Assembly (NCBI RefSeq): GCF_018122625.2
Contig: NZ_JAGQFT020000002.1
Span: 372,001 to 436,000, forward strand
DNA: 64,000 nucleotides
Direction of reading: 5' to 3'
DNA from: Coralloluteibacterium stylophorae
GTDB lineage: Bacteria; Pseudomonadota; Gammaproteobacteria; Xanthomonadales; Xanthomonadaceae
Shown here: positions 14,495 through 26,205 of the stretch, in pieces
Layout of the letters: each line of letters starts with the position of its first letter
Position numbering within the stretch: the stretch's first letter is position 1
Notes under the pieces: model-generated
What the model was told of the DNA's origin: nothing
Databases searched by the model: none
What the model saw: the letters and a program-made list of their open reading frames with translations, nothing else
Translations under genes and position numbers: made by a program

Positions 14495-14694
14495 GGGATG
14501 GAGCGGGAAGCGGGCGTGGTGAGGCGGGACTCGGGACCTGGAGGTCGCGCTGAAGCTGGGCGCAGGGTCAGGGGTCCAAGGCTCGAAGCCCGGCATGAAG
14601 TTCCTGCCCGCCTCACGCCCTGGGCCCCGCAGCCCGTTCGGGCCCCGTCATTCCCGATTCCCGATTCCCGCTCCATCCCTCCCGCTTCACCCCA
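14495..14694. repeat. Intergenic GGGAA-type repeat element (copy 2)
   Basis: The left arm (about 14495-14543) runs GGATGGAGCGGGAAGCGGG and ends in CGGGACTCGGGACCTGGAGG. The right arm (about 14649-14693) is its complement type, ATTCCCGATTCCCGATTCCC then CTCCATCCCTCCCGCTTCACC. The middle is unique. It directly follows the nadK stop and precedes the 5'-nucleotidase start. Confidence 0.7.
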
Positions 14695-14701
14695 CGAACC
14701 C

Positions 14702-15700
14702 ATGCCCACTCCCGACCCCAGCCCCATGCCGCCCGCCGAACCCGATCCCGACCGCCTGGTGGTGGCGATCACGGCGCGGGCGCTGTTCGACCTGGAGGAG
14801 AGCCATCGCCTGTTCGAGGCGGAGGGGCTGGATGCCTATTCCGACTACCAGCGCACGCACGAGAACGAGCCGCTGTCGCCAGGCATCGCGTTCCCGCTGG
14901 TGAAGAAGCTGATCGGGCTCAACGCCAACGACGACCCGGAGGCGCCGCGGGTCGAGGTGATCCTGCTGTCGCGCAACTCCTCGGACACCGGCCTGCGCAT
15001 CTTCAACTCGATCGAGCACTACGGCCTGCGCATCATCCGCGCGGTGTTCACCGGCGGCGCGCCGACCACGCCCTATATCCGCCCGTTCGGCGCGCAGCTG
15101 TTCCTGTCGGCGAACCCGGAGTCGGTGCGGCATGCGCTCGACCACGGCGTGGCTGCCGCCACCATCCTGCCGGCGCGGGCGACCTCGATGGAGCCGGCGC
15201 ATCCGCAGCTGCGCATCGCCTTCGACGGCGACGCGGTGATCTTCTCCGACGAGTCCGAGCGCATCTCGCAGGAGCGCGGCGTCGCCGCCTTCCACGCCAA
15301 CGAGCGCGAGCTGGCGAACACGCCGCTGTCGGGCGGCCCGTTCCGCGCCTTCCTCGCCGCACTGCATTCGCTGCAGCAGGCCTTCCCGCCCGAGGACTCG
15401 CCGATACGCACCGCCCTGGTCACCGCGCGCTCGGCACCGGCGCACAAGCGCGTGATCCTGACGCTCCGCGAATGGGGCGTACGCCTGGACGAGGCGCTGT
15501 TCCTCGGCGGCCGCGACAAGGGGCCGTTCCTGCGCGCGTTCGGCGCCGACCTGTTCTTCGACGACTCCCAGCGCAACATCGACAACGCCAGCCTGCACGT
15601 CGCCGCCGGCCACGTTCCGCACGGCGTGTCCAACCCGCGCCCCGCGGCCGCCGACCTCGCCCGCGCCGCCTTCGTCCCGCCCGACCCGGACGGGCCCTGA
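14702..15700 (+). CDS. Cytosolic 5'-nucleotidase (NT5C1-like)
   Basis: A 332-aa protein of the 5'-nucleotidase family related to eukaryotic cytosolic 5'-nucleotidase I, which dephosphorylates nucleoside monophosphates. Recognisable features are LVVAITARALFDLEESHRLF at the start, LSRNSSDTGLRIFNSIEHYGL, FLSANPESVRHAL, IAFDGDAVIFSDESERI with the Asp pair of a HAD-like fold, and FLGGRDKGPFLRAFGADLFFDD. ATG 14702 was chosen as the first start after the repeat element; the Pro-rich first 20 residues are low in complexity, so a slightly later start is possible. It converges with ispA, leaving only four bases between the stops. The physiological substrate is not evident. Confidence 0.85.
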   Translation: MPTPDPSPMPPAEPDPDRLVVAITARALFDLEESHRLFEAEGLDAYSDYQRTHENEPLSPGIAFPLVKKLIGLNANDDPEAPRVEVILLSRNSSDTGLRIFNSIEHYGLRIIRAVFTGGAPTTPYIRPFGAQLFLSANPESVRHALDHGVAAATILPARATSMEPAHPQLRIAFDGDAVIFSDESERISQERGVAAFHANERELANTPLSGGPFRAFLAALHSLQQAFPPEDSPIRTALVTARSAPAHKRVILTLREWGVRLDEALFLGGRDKGPFLRAFGADLFFDDSQRNIDNASLHVAAGHVPHGVSNPRPAAADLARAAFVPPDPDGP

Positions 15701-15704
15701 AGGC

Positions 15705-16583
15705 TCAGCGGTCGCGCTCGACCGCGAGGCGGCCGAGGGCGAGGAGGGCGCCGGCGCGCTCGCCGTCGGCGGCGAGGAGCGCCTGCATGCTCCGCCACTG
15801 CGCCTGCAGGTGGGCGCGGGCGCCGTCGAGGCCGAGCAGGGCGGGATAGGTCGACTTGGCCTGCGCCGCGTCCTTGCCGGCGGTCTTGCCGAGCGCGGCC
15901 GCGTCGCCTTCGACATCGAGGATGTCGTCGCGGATCTGGAAGGCCAGGCCGAGTGCCGCGGCGTAGCGGTCGAGCCGCGCCAGGGTCTCGATGTCGGCCT
16001 CCGCCGCCAACGCGCCCATGCGCACCGCGGCGCGGATCAGGGCGCCGGTCTTGGCGCCGTGCATGCGCTCCAGCGCGGCGAGCGGCTGTGGGCTCCCGGT
16101 CGCCTCGATGTCGAGCGCCTGGCCGCCGCACATGCCCGCCGCGCCGCTGGCGTCGGCCAGCGAGCGCACCAGGGCGACGACCGTCGCCGCCGGCAGCGGC
16201 GCGCGCGCCAGGGTCTCGAAGGCCAGGGTCTGCAGCGCGTCGCCGGCGAGGATGGCGGTGGCCTCGTCGTAGGCCACGTGCACCGTCGGCCGCCCGCGGC
16301 GCAGGGCGTCGTCGTCCATCGCCGGCAGGTCGTCGTGGACCAGCGAATAGGCGTGGACCAGCTCCACCGCCACCGCGGGCGCGTCGAGCAGGGCTTCGTC
16401 GGCGCCGGCGAAGGTGCCCGCGGCGTAGACCAGCAGCGGGCGCAGGCGCTTGCCGCCGCCGAGGCTGGCGTGGCGCATGGCGGCGAGCAGGCGCTCGGGG
16501 ACCGTCCCGGACGCGCCCAGCAACGCCTCGAGGCCGGATTCGGTGCGGACGCGCCAGGCGTCGAACCGCGGCTCAGGTGGCAT
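15705..16583 (-). CDS. ispA: Farnesyl (geranyl) diphosphate synthase
   Basis: A 292-aa trans-isoprenyl diphosphate synthase that condenses dimethylallyl/geranyl diphosphate with isopentenyl diphosphate to give FPP, the precursor for quinones and for undecaprenyl diphosphate (uppS lies in the same window). Both Asp-rich motifs are present: [12 protein letters not shown] and [13 protein letters not shown], with [11 protein letters not shown] and [10 protein letters not shown] between N-terminus and centre. Length is typical for IspA. The ATG at 16581-16583 overlaps the xseB stop by 11 bases, the usual xseB-ispA coupling. Product length (C10, C15 or C20) cannot be read with certainty; FPP is expected from the family and context. 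Confidence 0.93.
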   Translation of the reverse strand: MPPEPRFDAWRVRTESGLEALLGASGTVPERLLAAMRHASLGGGKRLRPLLVYAAGTFAGADEALLDAPAVAVELVHAYSLVHDDLPAMDDDALRRGRPTVHVAYDEATAILAGDALQTLAFETLARAPLPAATVVALVRSLADASGAAGMCGGQALDIEATGSPQPLAALERMHGAKTGALIRAAVRMGALAAEADIETLARLDRYAAALGLAFQIRDDILDVEGDAAALGKTAGKDAAQAKSTYPALLGLDGARAHLQAQWRSMQALLAADGERAGALLALGRLAVERDR

Positions 16584-16842
16584 CGGGCTCGAACGGCTGC
16601 GCGCTGTCCGGGTCGGCGGCGTCGCTGAGCAGCCTGACCCGCAGCTCGGCCTGTTCCAGCGCGCTGCGGCACTGGCGGTACAGGCCGACGCCGCGCTCGT
16701 AGGCGGAGAGCGATTCGTCGAGCGGGAGATCGCCCTGCTCCATCTTCTGCACCAGGGCCTCGAGCGCGTCGAGCGACTGCTCGAAGGCGGCCACGGCGGA
16801 GGGCGGGGCGGCGCTGGCGTCGTTGTTCGGGGGCGTCGGCAT
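16573..16842 (-). CDS. xseB: Exodeoxyribonuclease VII small subunit
   Basis: An 89-aa protein, the small subunit of exonuclease VII, which with XseA degrades single-stranded DNA to oligonucleotides. The family pattern is clear: [40 protein letters not shown], then an acidic C-terminal tail. The N-terminal [14 protein letters not shown] is low complexity. It lies 4 bases after tilS and overlaps ispA by 11 bases, so tilS-xseB-ispA are probably translated from one mRNA. Confidence 0.9.
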   Translation of the reverse strand: MPTPPNNDASAAPPSAVAAFEQSLDALEALVQKMEQGDLPLDESLSAYERGVGLYRQCRSALEQAELRVRLLSDAADPDSAQPFEPDAT

Positions 16843-16846
16843 GCGC

Positions 16847-18187
16847 CTAATTTTGCCACACCAGCCGCAGTGCCCGGGCGTCGAGCAGGTCGCGCATCCG
16901 TGCGGAGACGACGAGGTCGCCGGCGGCGAGCAGCTCGCCGTCGAGGCTCGACACCAGCGGCAGGCGCGTGCGCTCCCAGGGCGGCACGCCGAGGTCCTGC
17001 AGGACGTGCTTGAGCGCGTGCGAATGGGCGCGGCCTGGCAGGCGGATGCGTTCGCCGCCGCGCCGGGCGTGCACGCGCAGGCGCAGGGGCTCGCCCGTGC
17101 CCGGGGTGGCGCCGGCGACCGGTTCGACATCGAGCCAGCCGCCGCCGGGCAGGGCGAGGCGGCCGCGCGCCTCCCAGGCCAGGTCGAGGTCGGCGGGCAG
17201 GGGCGCACGCGCGGTACCGGCGTGGAGCAGGCCACCCCAGCGCAGGATGCGCACGTCGCGCCAGGCGAAGGCCGGCAGCGCGTCGGCCGGCGCCGGCAGG
17301 AGTTCGCGCTCGATCGCGTCGATCCCCACGGCCGGCAGGGGCGGCAGGCCGAGGCCGGCGACCCAGCGGCGCAGCAGGCGTGCGCGTCGCGGCGCCGGCT
17401 GTGCGGCCAGCGCGTGCACGTGCAGGGTGGCCGGGTCCAGGCCCTGTGCCCGCGCGAGCGCCGCGGCGTCCTCGCGCTCGAGCAGGTCGGCGGCCTCGGC
17501 GCACAGCGCCGCGCTGCGCGCGAACGCCGCGGCCACGTGCGGCCAGCGCGCGGCCAGGCTCGGCATCACCTCGCCGCGCAGGCGGCTGCGGTCGTGGCGC
17601 AGGTCGGCGTTGGCGGGGTCCTCGACCACCGGCAGGGCGTGCGCGCGGACGTAGTCCGCGAGTGTCGCCCGCGACAGATCGAGCAGCGGCCGCCACAGCA
17701 GCCCGCGGCCGAGCGGGCGCAGCGTGCGCATCCCGCGCAGCCCGTCCGGCCCCGAGGCGCGCAGCGCGCGCAGGAGGAAGGTCTCGGCCTGGTCGTCCCG
17801 GTGATGCGCGACGACCAGACGCTCGCCCTCGTGCAGCGCAGCGCCCAGCGCACGGTAGCGGGCGTCGCGGGCGGCGGCCTCGAGTCCGTCGCCGGCATCG
17901 CGTGCGACGTCGACGCGGACCACCTCGAGCGGCACCTCGAGGCGCCGCGCGAGCGTGCGGCAGGCCTGTGCCCACTGCCGGCTGTCCGGCGCAAGGCCAT
18001 GGTCCACATGCAGCGCCCGGAGCCCCAGCGCCCGCGCGCGCGGAAGCGCGGCCAGCGCGTGCAGCAGGGCGGTCGAGTCGGGGCCGCCGCTGTAGCCGAC
18101 GCACAGGCCGGCGTCGACGTCGTCGAGCGCACGGGCCAGATGGGTGCCGAGGGGGCAGGACGCGGCGTCGGCGGGTGGCACGGGCAT
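16847..18187 (-). CDS. tilS: tRNA(Ile)-lysidine synthetase
   Basis: A 446-aa N-type ATP pyrophosphatase that converts C34 of tRNA-Ile(CAU) to lysidine, changing codon reading from AUG to AUA; essential. The PP-loop SGGPDST is at residues 33-39, followed by [30 protein letters not shown], a [20 protein letters not shown] motif and the C-terminal domain that ends with [20 protein letters not shown] and [11 protein letters not shown]. The start is uncertain: ATG 18187 gives the usual length and ATG 18223 would add 12 residues; neither has a clear ribosome site. Elsewhere tilS is often near accA; here two alkylation-repair genes lie between them. Confidence 0.92.
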   Translation of the reverse strand: MPVPPADAASCPLGTHLARALDDVDAGLCVGYSGGPDSTALLHALAALPRARALGLRALHVDHGLAPDSRQWAQACRTLARRLEVPLEVVRVDVARDAGDGLEAAARDARYRALGAALHEGERLVVAHHRDDQAETFLLRALRASGPDGLRGMRTLRPLGRGLLWRPLLDLSRATLADYVRAHALPVVEDPANADLRHDRSRLRGEVMPSLAARWPHVAAAFARSAALCAEAADLLEREDAAALARAQGLDPATLHVHALAAQPAPRRARLLRRWVAGLGLPPLPAVGIDAIERELLPAPADALPAFAWRDVRILRWGGLLHAGTARAPLPADLDLAWEARGRLALPGGGWLDVEPVAGATPGTGEPLRLRVHARRGGERIRLPGRAHSHALKHVLQDLGVPPWERTRLPLVSSLDGELLAAGDLVVSARMRDLLDARALRLVWQN

Positions 18188-18263
18188 GGGCGGAACGGGG
18201 CGCGGGCTCCTGCGGCCGGCCATGGTGAGCGCGGGCAGGGCCGCCCGCAACGGCGGACGCCGG

Positions 18264-18773
18264 TCAGGCCGCCCGCGCCGCCGCGTGGCGGCGTTCGTGC
18301 TGCAGCAGCCAGCGCTTGACCGGGAGCCCCCACAGGAAGCCACCGAGGCTGCCGTCGCTGCGCAGCACGCGGTGGCAGGGCACGACCACGGCGATGCGGT
18401 TGCCGGCGCAGGCGCCGCCCGCGGCACGCACCGCCGTCGGGCGGCCGGCGCGTGCGGCGAGGTCGCGGTAGCTGAGCGTGGTGCCGGCAGGAATCGCGCG
18501 CATCGCCGCCCGCGCCGCCTGCACGAAGCCGCCGCCCGGCTGCGCGACCGCGAGCGCGCCGACCGCCTCCACGTCGCCCTCGAGGTAGGCGCGCAGCGCC
18601 CGGGTGACGGCGCCGAGCTCGCCCCGCTCCCGCCACCTCGCGTCCGGACGCGGCAGCAGGGCCTGCGGCCGGGCGGTGAAGCCGGCGGCGTGGAGCACGC
18701 CGTCGGCGTCGGCGAGCAGGCTCAGCGGGCCGGCGGGCGTGGCGAGGGTGGTGCCATCGGGACAGGCGGGCAT
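18264..18773 (-). CDS. ogt: Methylated-DNA--protein-cysteine S-methyltransferase
   Basis: A 169-aa O6-alkylguanine-DNA alkyltransferase, a suicide repair protein that takes the alkyl group onto its own Cys. The active site PCHR is at residues 132-135 in VVVPCHRVLRSDGSLGGF, preceded by the DNA-binding helix-turn-helix around [19 protein letters not shown]. The start (ATG 18773) lies 52 bases inside the upstream Ada-AlkA gene, in another frame, so the two are translationally linked. Together they give both repair chemistries of the adaptive response: base excision and direct reversal. The Ogt domain, which is part of Ada in E. coli, is here a separate gene. Confidence 0.92.
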   Translation of the reverse strand: MPACPDGTTLATPAGPLSLLADADGVLHAAGFTARPQALLPRPDARWRERGELGAVTRALRAYLEGDVEAVGALAVAQPGGGFVQAARAAMRAIPAGTTLSYRDLAARAGRPTAVRAAGGACAGNRIAVVVPCHRVLRSDGSLGGFLWGLPVKRWLLQHERRHAAARAA

Positions 18774-20260
18774 GACGGGCTCCGGCGTGCGGTGGAAGCG
18801 GGGCGCGGCGTCGCCGCGGCGAGATGCGCCCACAGGTGCAGGGCGGCGTAGGCGCGCCAGGGTCGCCAGCTTTCGGCGCGCGCCTGCAGGCTGCGCGGAT
18901 CGTCGGGCAGGCAGAGCAGGCGCAGGGCGTTGCGCAGGCCCAGGTCGGTCAGCGGCATCGCGTCCGGGTCGCCGAGCGCGCGCATCGCGATGTAGTCGGC
19001 GGTCCAGGCGCCGAAACCGGGCAGGGCGAGCAGCGCGTGCCGGGTGGCCGCACGATCGGCGCCGGCATCGAGCTGCAGCCGGCCTTCGACCACCGCGTTC
19101 GCCAGCGCATGCAGCGCGCGGATGCGGCCCCCGGTGAGACCGAGGCCGGAGAGGGCGTCGCCGGCGATCGCCGCCGACGTCGGGAAGAGGTGGGTCAGCC
19201 CATCGACCTGCCGTTCGAGCGGCGCACCGAGGCGGGCGACCAGGCGCGCGGCCAGGGTGCGCGCGCCCTGCACCGTGACCTGCTGGCCCAGCACCGCGCG
19301 GACCGCCAGCTCGAAGCCGTCGACGTGTCCCGGCACGCGCAGGCCGGGCCGTGCGGCGACCAGTGGCGCCAGGGCCGGATCGAGGGCGAGCACGCCGGCG
19401 ACGGCCTGCGGATCGGCGTCCATGTCGAACAGGCGCCGGCAGGCGGCGACGGCCGCGCCGAGATCGCGCAGGTCGCCGAGGCGCAGGCGCAGCTGGGCGT
19501 AGCCGCCGTCGCCGTCGGGCGTGACCGCGACCAGCGCCGTGCCATGGGCCAGGCGCAGGCTGCGTCGGTAGGTGCTGCCGTCGCAGGCCTCGATGCCGGG
19601 CACGGCGCGCGTGGCGAGAAACGCCAGCAGGCCGCGCGCGTCGTACGGACGCCGCACCGCGAGCCGCAGCGCCAGCTCGCCGCTGTCGTCGGCGGCAGCG
19701 GGCCGCCGCGCGCGCAGTGCGCCCGGCGCGCAGCCGTAGGCCTCGCGGATGTGCGTGTTGAACTGGCGCACGCTGCCGTAGCCGGCGACGAAGGCGATCT
19801 CGGTGGCCGGCAGCGCCGTGGCCTCGAGCAGCAGGCGGGCGGTCTGCGCGCGTCGGGTGCGGGCAAGCGCCAGTGGACCGACGCCGACCTCGGCCAGCAT
19901 CTCGCGGTGCAGGTGGCGCGGACTCACCGCCAGGCGCGCGGCCAGCGCGCCGACGCCGGCATCGTCCAGCGCGCCGGCGTGGATCAGCCGCAGCGCGCGG
20001 GCGACGCGGTCGGCGCGCACGTCCCAGGCGCTCGAGCCCGGGGTGGCGTCGGGCCGGCAGCGCCGACAGGCGCGAAACCCCGCCGCCTGCGCCGCCGCCG
20101 CGGTGTCGAAGAAGCGCACGTTCTCCGCCCGCGGCGTTCGCGCCGGGCAGCTCGGTCGGCAGTAGATGCCGGTCGTGCGCACCGCGGTGAAGAACACGCC
20201 GTCGTAGCGCTCGTCGCGGCTGGCGATGGCCCGGTAGCGGGTGTCGAAGCTGTCGCTCAT
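18722..20260 (-). CDS. alkA: Ada-type methylphosphotriester sensor / AraC / AlkA 3-methyladenine glycosylase fusion
   Basis: A 512-aa three-part protein. Residues about 1-75 are the Ada zinc domain with four Cys (YCRPSC and ACRRC), whose first Cys accepts methyl groups from DNA phosphotriesters. Residues about 80-185 are an AraC-type helix-turn-helix region (LAARLAVSPRHLHREM, IAFVAGYGSVRQFNTHIREAYG). The rest is AlkA: an N-terminal beta domain, then the HhH-GPD core with LPGFGAWTADYIAMRALG and the expected catalytic Asp in PLTDLGL. It probably senses methylation, activates its own operon and excises 3-methyladenine. The last 30 residues are Pro/Ser/Arg-rich and overlap ogt, so they are probably unconstrained. 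Confidence 0.92.
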   Translation of the reverse strand: MSDSFDTRYRAIASRDERYDGVFFTAVRTTGIYCRPSCPARTPRAENVRFFDTAAAAQAAGFRACRRCRPDATPGSSAWDVRADRVARALRLIHAGALDDAGVGALAARLAVSPRHLHREMLAEVGVGPLALARTRRAQTARLLLEATALPATEIAFVAGYGSVRQFNTHIREAYGCAPGALRARRPAAADDSGELALRLAVRRPYDARGLLAFLATRAVPGIEACDGSTYRRSLRLAHGTALVAVTPDGDGGYAQLRLRLGDLRDLGAAVAACRRLFDMDADPQAVAGVLALDPALAPLVAARPGLRVPGHVDGFELAVRAVLGQQVTVQGARTLAARLVARLGAPLERQVDGLTHLFPTSAAIAGDALSGLGLTGGRIRALHALANAVVEGRLQLDAGADRAATRHALLALPGFGAWTADYIAMRALGDPDAMPLTDLGLRNALRLLCLPDDPRSLQARAESWRPWRAYAALHLWAHLAAATPRPASTARRSPSCPPVPMAPPSPRPPAR

Positions 20261-20320
20261 GGCCGCAGTATCGGCCGCGCCAGGGCGGCGGGCTGGCGGG
20301 TTTCGGACGGGGCGGTGGGG

Positions 20321-20481
20321 GTGAAGCGGGGTGGGAAGGCGGGGGTAAACGGGAATCGGGAATCGGGACCTGGAGGGTCTCGCGCTTGTCGCGGCCGCCC
20401 TTCGTGCGGCGCTGCCCAGAGGCGAAGCGGGTCGGGCGATCGCCGAAGCCGGGGTCCCTATTCCCTATTCCCGATTCCCTC
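20321..20481. repeat. Intergenic GGGAA-type repeat element (copy 3)
   Basis: The left arm has GTGAAGCGGGGTGGGAAGG, then CGGGAATCGGGAATCGGGA ending in CCTGGAGGG; the right arm (about 20453-20481) is GGTCCCTATTCCCTATTCCC and GATTCCC. The core is unique. It sits between accA (stop at 20497, minus strand) and the start of the Ada-AlkA gene, so it is downstream of accA and upstream of alkA. Confidence 0.7.
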
Positions 20482-20496
20482 GCCACCGACGAGGCA

Positions 20497-21456
20497 TCAC
20501 GCCCCCTCGTACGCCCCGTAGGAGCGCAGCCGCTCGTAGCGGCGCTGCAGCAGGACGTCGACGTCGAGCGTCTCCAGCGCCTTGATCTCGTTGAGCAGCA
20601 CTGCCTTCAGGCGGACCGCCATCGAGCGCGGGTTGCGGTGCGCACCGCCGGTGGGCTCGCGCACCACCTTGTCGATCAGGCCCTGCCTGTGCAGGCGCGA
20701 CGCGGTCAGGCCCATGGCCTCGGCGGCGTCCCTGGCCTTGTCGGCCGACTTCCACAGGATCGAGGCGCAGCCTTCCGGCGAGATCACCGAGTAGGTGCTG
20801 AACTCCAGCATCAGGGTGCGGTCGCCGACGCCGATGGCCAGCGCGCCGCCGGAGCCGCCCTCGCCGATCACGGTGCACACGATCGGCACCCGCAGCTCGC
20901 TCATCTCCAGCAGGTTGCGCGCGATCGCCTCGGACTGGCCGCGCTCCTCCGCGCCGACGCCGGGATAGGCGCCGGGCGTGTCGATGAAGGTCAGGATCGG
21001 CAGGCCGAAGCGTTCGGCCAGCTTCATCAGCCGTAGCGCCTTGCGGTAGCCCTCCGGGCGCGGCATGCCGAAGTTGCGGCGGATCTTGCTCTTGGTGTCG
21101 CGGCCCTTCTGGTGGCCGATCAGCACCAGCGGACGCCCGCCGATGCGCGCCAGGCCGCCGACGATGGCAGGGTCGTCGGCGAAGGCGCGGTCGCCGGCCA
21201 GCTCGTGGAACTCGTCGCAGATGAGCCCGACGTAGTCGAGCGTGTAGGGCCGCGCGGGATGGCGCGCGACCTGGGAGACCTGCCAGGGCGCGAGGTTGCG
21301 GAAGATCTCGGCGCTGCGCTGGCGCAGCTTGGCCTCGAGCGTGCGGATCTCGGCGGTGGCGTCGACCTCGGAGCCGGTGCTGGCGTGCCGCAGTTCCTGG
21401 ATGCGTGCTTCTAGGTCGGCGATGGGCTGTTCGAAATCGAGGAAATTCGGGTTCAT
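20497..21456 (-). CDS. accA: Acetyl-CoA carboxylase carboxyltransferase subunit alpha
   Basis: A 319-aa subunit that with AccD transfers the carboxyl group from biotin to acetyl-CoA, the first step of fatty-acid synthesis. It is full length, beginning [20 protein letters not shown]. It has the acyl-CoA carboxyltransferase motifs [57 protein letters not shown] and [21 protein letters not shown]. The gene follows dnaE, as in many gammaproteobacteria, but 380 bases separate them and contain a long GGGAA-type repeat array. It may therefore have its own promoter, although none was recognised. Confidence 0.95.
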   Translation of the reverse strand: MNPNFLDFEQPIADLEARIQELRHASTGSEVDATAEIRTLEAKLRQRSAEIFRNLAPWQVSQVARHPARPYTLDYVGLICDEFHELAGDRAFADDPAIVGGLARIGGRPLVLIGHQKGRDTKSKIRRNFGMPRPEGYRKALRLMKLAERFGLPILTFIDTPGAYPGVGAEERGQSEAIARNLLEMSELRVPIVCTVIGEGGSGGALAIGVGDRTLMLEFSTYSVISPEGCASILWKSADKARDAAEAMGLTASRLHRQGLIDKVVREPTGGAHRNPRSMAVRLKAVLLNEIKALETLDVDVLLQRRYERLRSYGAYEGA

Positions 21457-21544
21457 GCGGTCGTGGATCGCGGCCCGGAGGGCACAAGACGGGCAGGATA
21501 GCCGATCGCCTCCGAGGGCCCCAGTTCGCGGGGGTATGGTGGGG

Positions 21545-21828
21545 GGGCGGGTGAAGCGGGAAGAGGGAAGAGGGAAGAGGGAATCGGGAAGCGGGAACGG
21601 GGAACGGGGAACGGGGAACAGGGAACAGGGAACAGGGAACGGGGAACAGGGAACAGGGAACAGGGAACAGGGAACAGGGAACAGGGGGCCTGCCCAGGCA
21701 CGGAGCTGGCGCCTCTGCGCGACGCTCTGGAAACACGATCGCAGCCGCGCAGCCTCCAGGTCCCGGTTCCCGATTCCCGATTCCCGATTCCCGGTTCCCG
21801 CTCCACCCTTCCCCGTTCCCGCTTCACC
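21545..21828. repeat. Intergenic GGGAA-type repeat element (copy 4), largest
   Basis: This fills most of the 380-base dnaE-accA gap, in which no gene is credible. The left part is an 18-unit heptamer array (21558-21683). The core (about 21684-21750) is unique. The right arm begins CCTCCAGGTCCCGGTTCCC and continues as CGATTCC units to GCTCCACCCTTCCCCGTTCC and CGCTTCACC. Left and right arms are complementary in type, so long-range pairing is possible in single strands. Confidence 0.75.
21558..21683 (+). repeat. 18-copy 7-bp minisatellite (GGGAANN)
   Basis: Eighteen consecutive heptamers of the form GGGAANN are in perfect register. They begin with three GGGAAGA, then GGGAATC and GGGAAGC, three GGGAACG, three GGGAACA, one GGGAACG and six GGGAACA. 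A further GGGGG run follows. The plus strand has a GGG run every 7 bases, which satisfies simple G-quadruplex rules many times over. The minus-strand genes read across it from dnaE to accA, so the G-rich strand is the template strand. Confidence 0.9.
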
Positions 21829-21836
21829 GCCATACC

Positions 21837-25391
<3,555 letters not shown>

Positions 25392-25418
25392 GACGACCGT
25401 GGCGCAGCGCGACCGGAC

Positions 25419-25447
25419 AGCTTAGGTCCGGTGCGGATGCCCCACAA
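25419..25447 (-). promoter_or_regulatory. Putative dnaE promoter
   Basis: On the minus strand a -35-like TTGTGG (25447-25442) and a -10-like TAAGCT (25424-25419) are 17 bases apart. The predicted transcript start is near 25412, leaving a leader of about 20 bases before the dnaE ATG. Confidence 0.45.
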
Positions 25448-25461
25448 GCTTTCCTTTTCGA

Positions 25462-25475
25462 GGGAATGCATTCCC
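25462..25475. promoter_or_regulatory. Perfect 14-bp palindrome upstream of the dnaE promoter
   Basis: GGGAATGCATTCCC is a perfect palindrome lying about 15-28 bases upstream of the putative -35 box of dnaE, a position typical for activator sites. It does not match a regulator site I recognise. Confidence 0.5.
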
Positions 25476-25540
25476 GAACGGGCTACCGATCATGCCGCGG
25501 CGGCGCCGGTCAGCGGGGCAGTGGGTAGTGGCCGTCGGGT

Positions 25541-25573
25541 GCCGGGAATCGGGAACCGGGAATTGGGACCTGA
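25541..25573. repeat. Intergenic GGGAA-type repeat, single arm (copy 5)
   Basis: Heptamers GGGAATC, GGGAACC and GGGAATT are followed by GGGACCTGA, the same inner boundary as in the larger elements. No clear opposite arm is present; GCCCGCCTCACCCC near 25590 may be its remnant. It lies just after the rnhB stop. Confidence 0.65.
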
Positions 25574-25596
25574 GCCCTGAGGAGCCCCGGCCCGCC

Positions 25597-26205
25597 TCAC
25601 CCCACGAACAGGTCCCGCGCCATCCGTTCCCGCACCGGCGCGAAGCTGCGGCGGTGGATCGCGCAGGGCCCGAGCGCCGCCAGCCGCTCGAGGTGCTCGG
25701 GCGTGCCGTAGCCCTTGTGCCGGGCGAAGCCGTAGCCAGGATAGACGCGGTCGAGGTCGCACATCAGGCGGTCGCGGGTGACCTTGGCGAGGATCGAGGC
25801 GGCCATGATCTCGCGCACGCGCGCGTCGCCGCCGACCACGGCCTCGCCGGGGCAGCACAGGGCCTTCGGCACCAGGTTGCCGTCGATCCGTGCGCGCGCC
25901 GCCGCCGGGGCCAGCGCGGCGACCGCGCGGCACATGCCGGCGAAGGTGGCCTGCAGGATGTTGATGCGGTCGATCTCGTCGACGTCGACGATCTCCACCC
26001 GCCAGGCGATGGCGCGCGCCTGGATCTTCGGGAACAGCGTCTCGCGCGCCGCCTCGTTGAGCGCCTTGGAGTCGCCGAGGCCGTGGAAGCGCCGCTTCGG
26101 ATCGAGGATCACCGCCGCCACCACCACCGGCCCGGCGAGCGGCCCGCGACCGGCCTCGTCGACGCCCGCGATCAACGCGCGTGCGGTTTCGATCACGGCA
26201 CTCAT
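25597..26205 (-). CDS. rnhB: Ribonuclease HII
   Basis: A 202-aa RNase HII that nicks at ribonucleotides in DNA. Active-site residues are visible: Asp and Glu in [17 protein letters not shown], a third Asp in ARIDGNLVP and a fourth in [10 protein letters not shown], with the KGYGTPEHL motif near the end. The ATG (26203-26205) overlaps the lpxB stop as ATGA, the common lpxB-rnhB coupling. An in-frame upstream extension is only the antisense-like continuation across lpxB and was not used. Confidence 0.95.
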   Translation of the reverse strand: MSAVIETARALIAGVDEAGRGPLAGPVVVAAVILDPKRRFHGLGDSKALNEAARETLFPKIQARAIAWRVEIVDVDEIDRINILQATFAGMCRAVAALAPAAARARIDGNLVPKALCCPGEAVVGGDARVREIMAASILAKVTRDRLMCDLDRVYPGYGFARHKGYGTPEHLERLAALGPCAIHRRSFAPVRERMARDLFVG

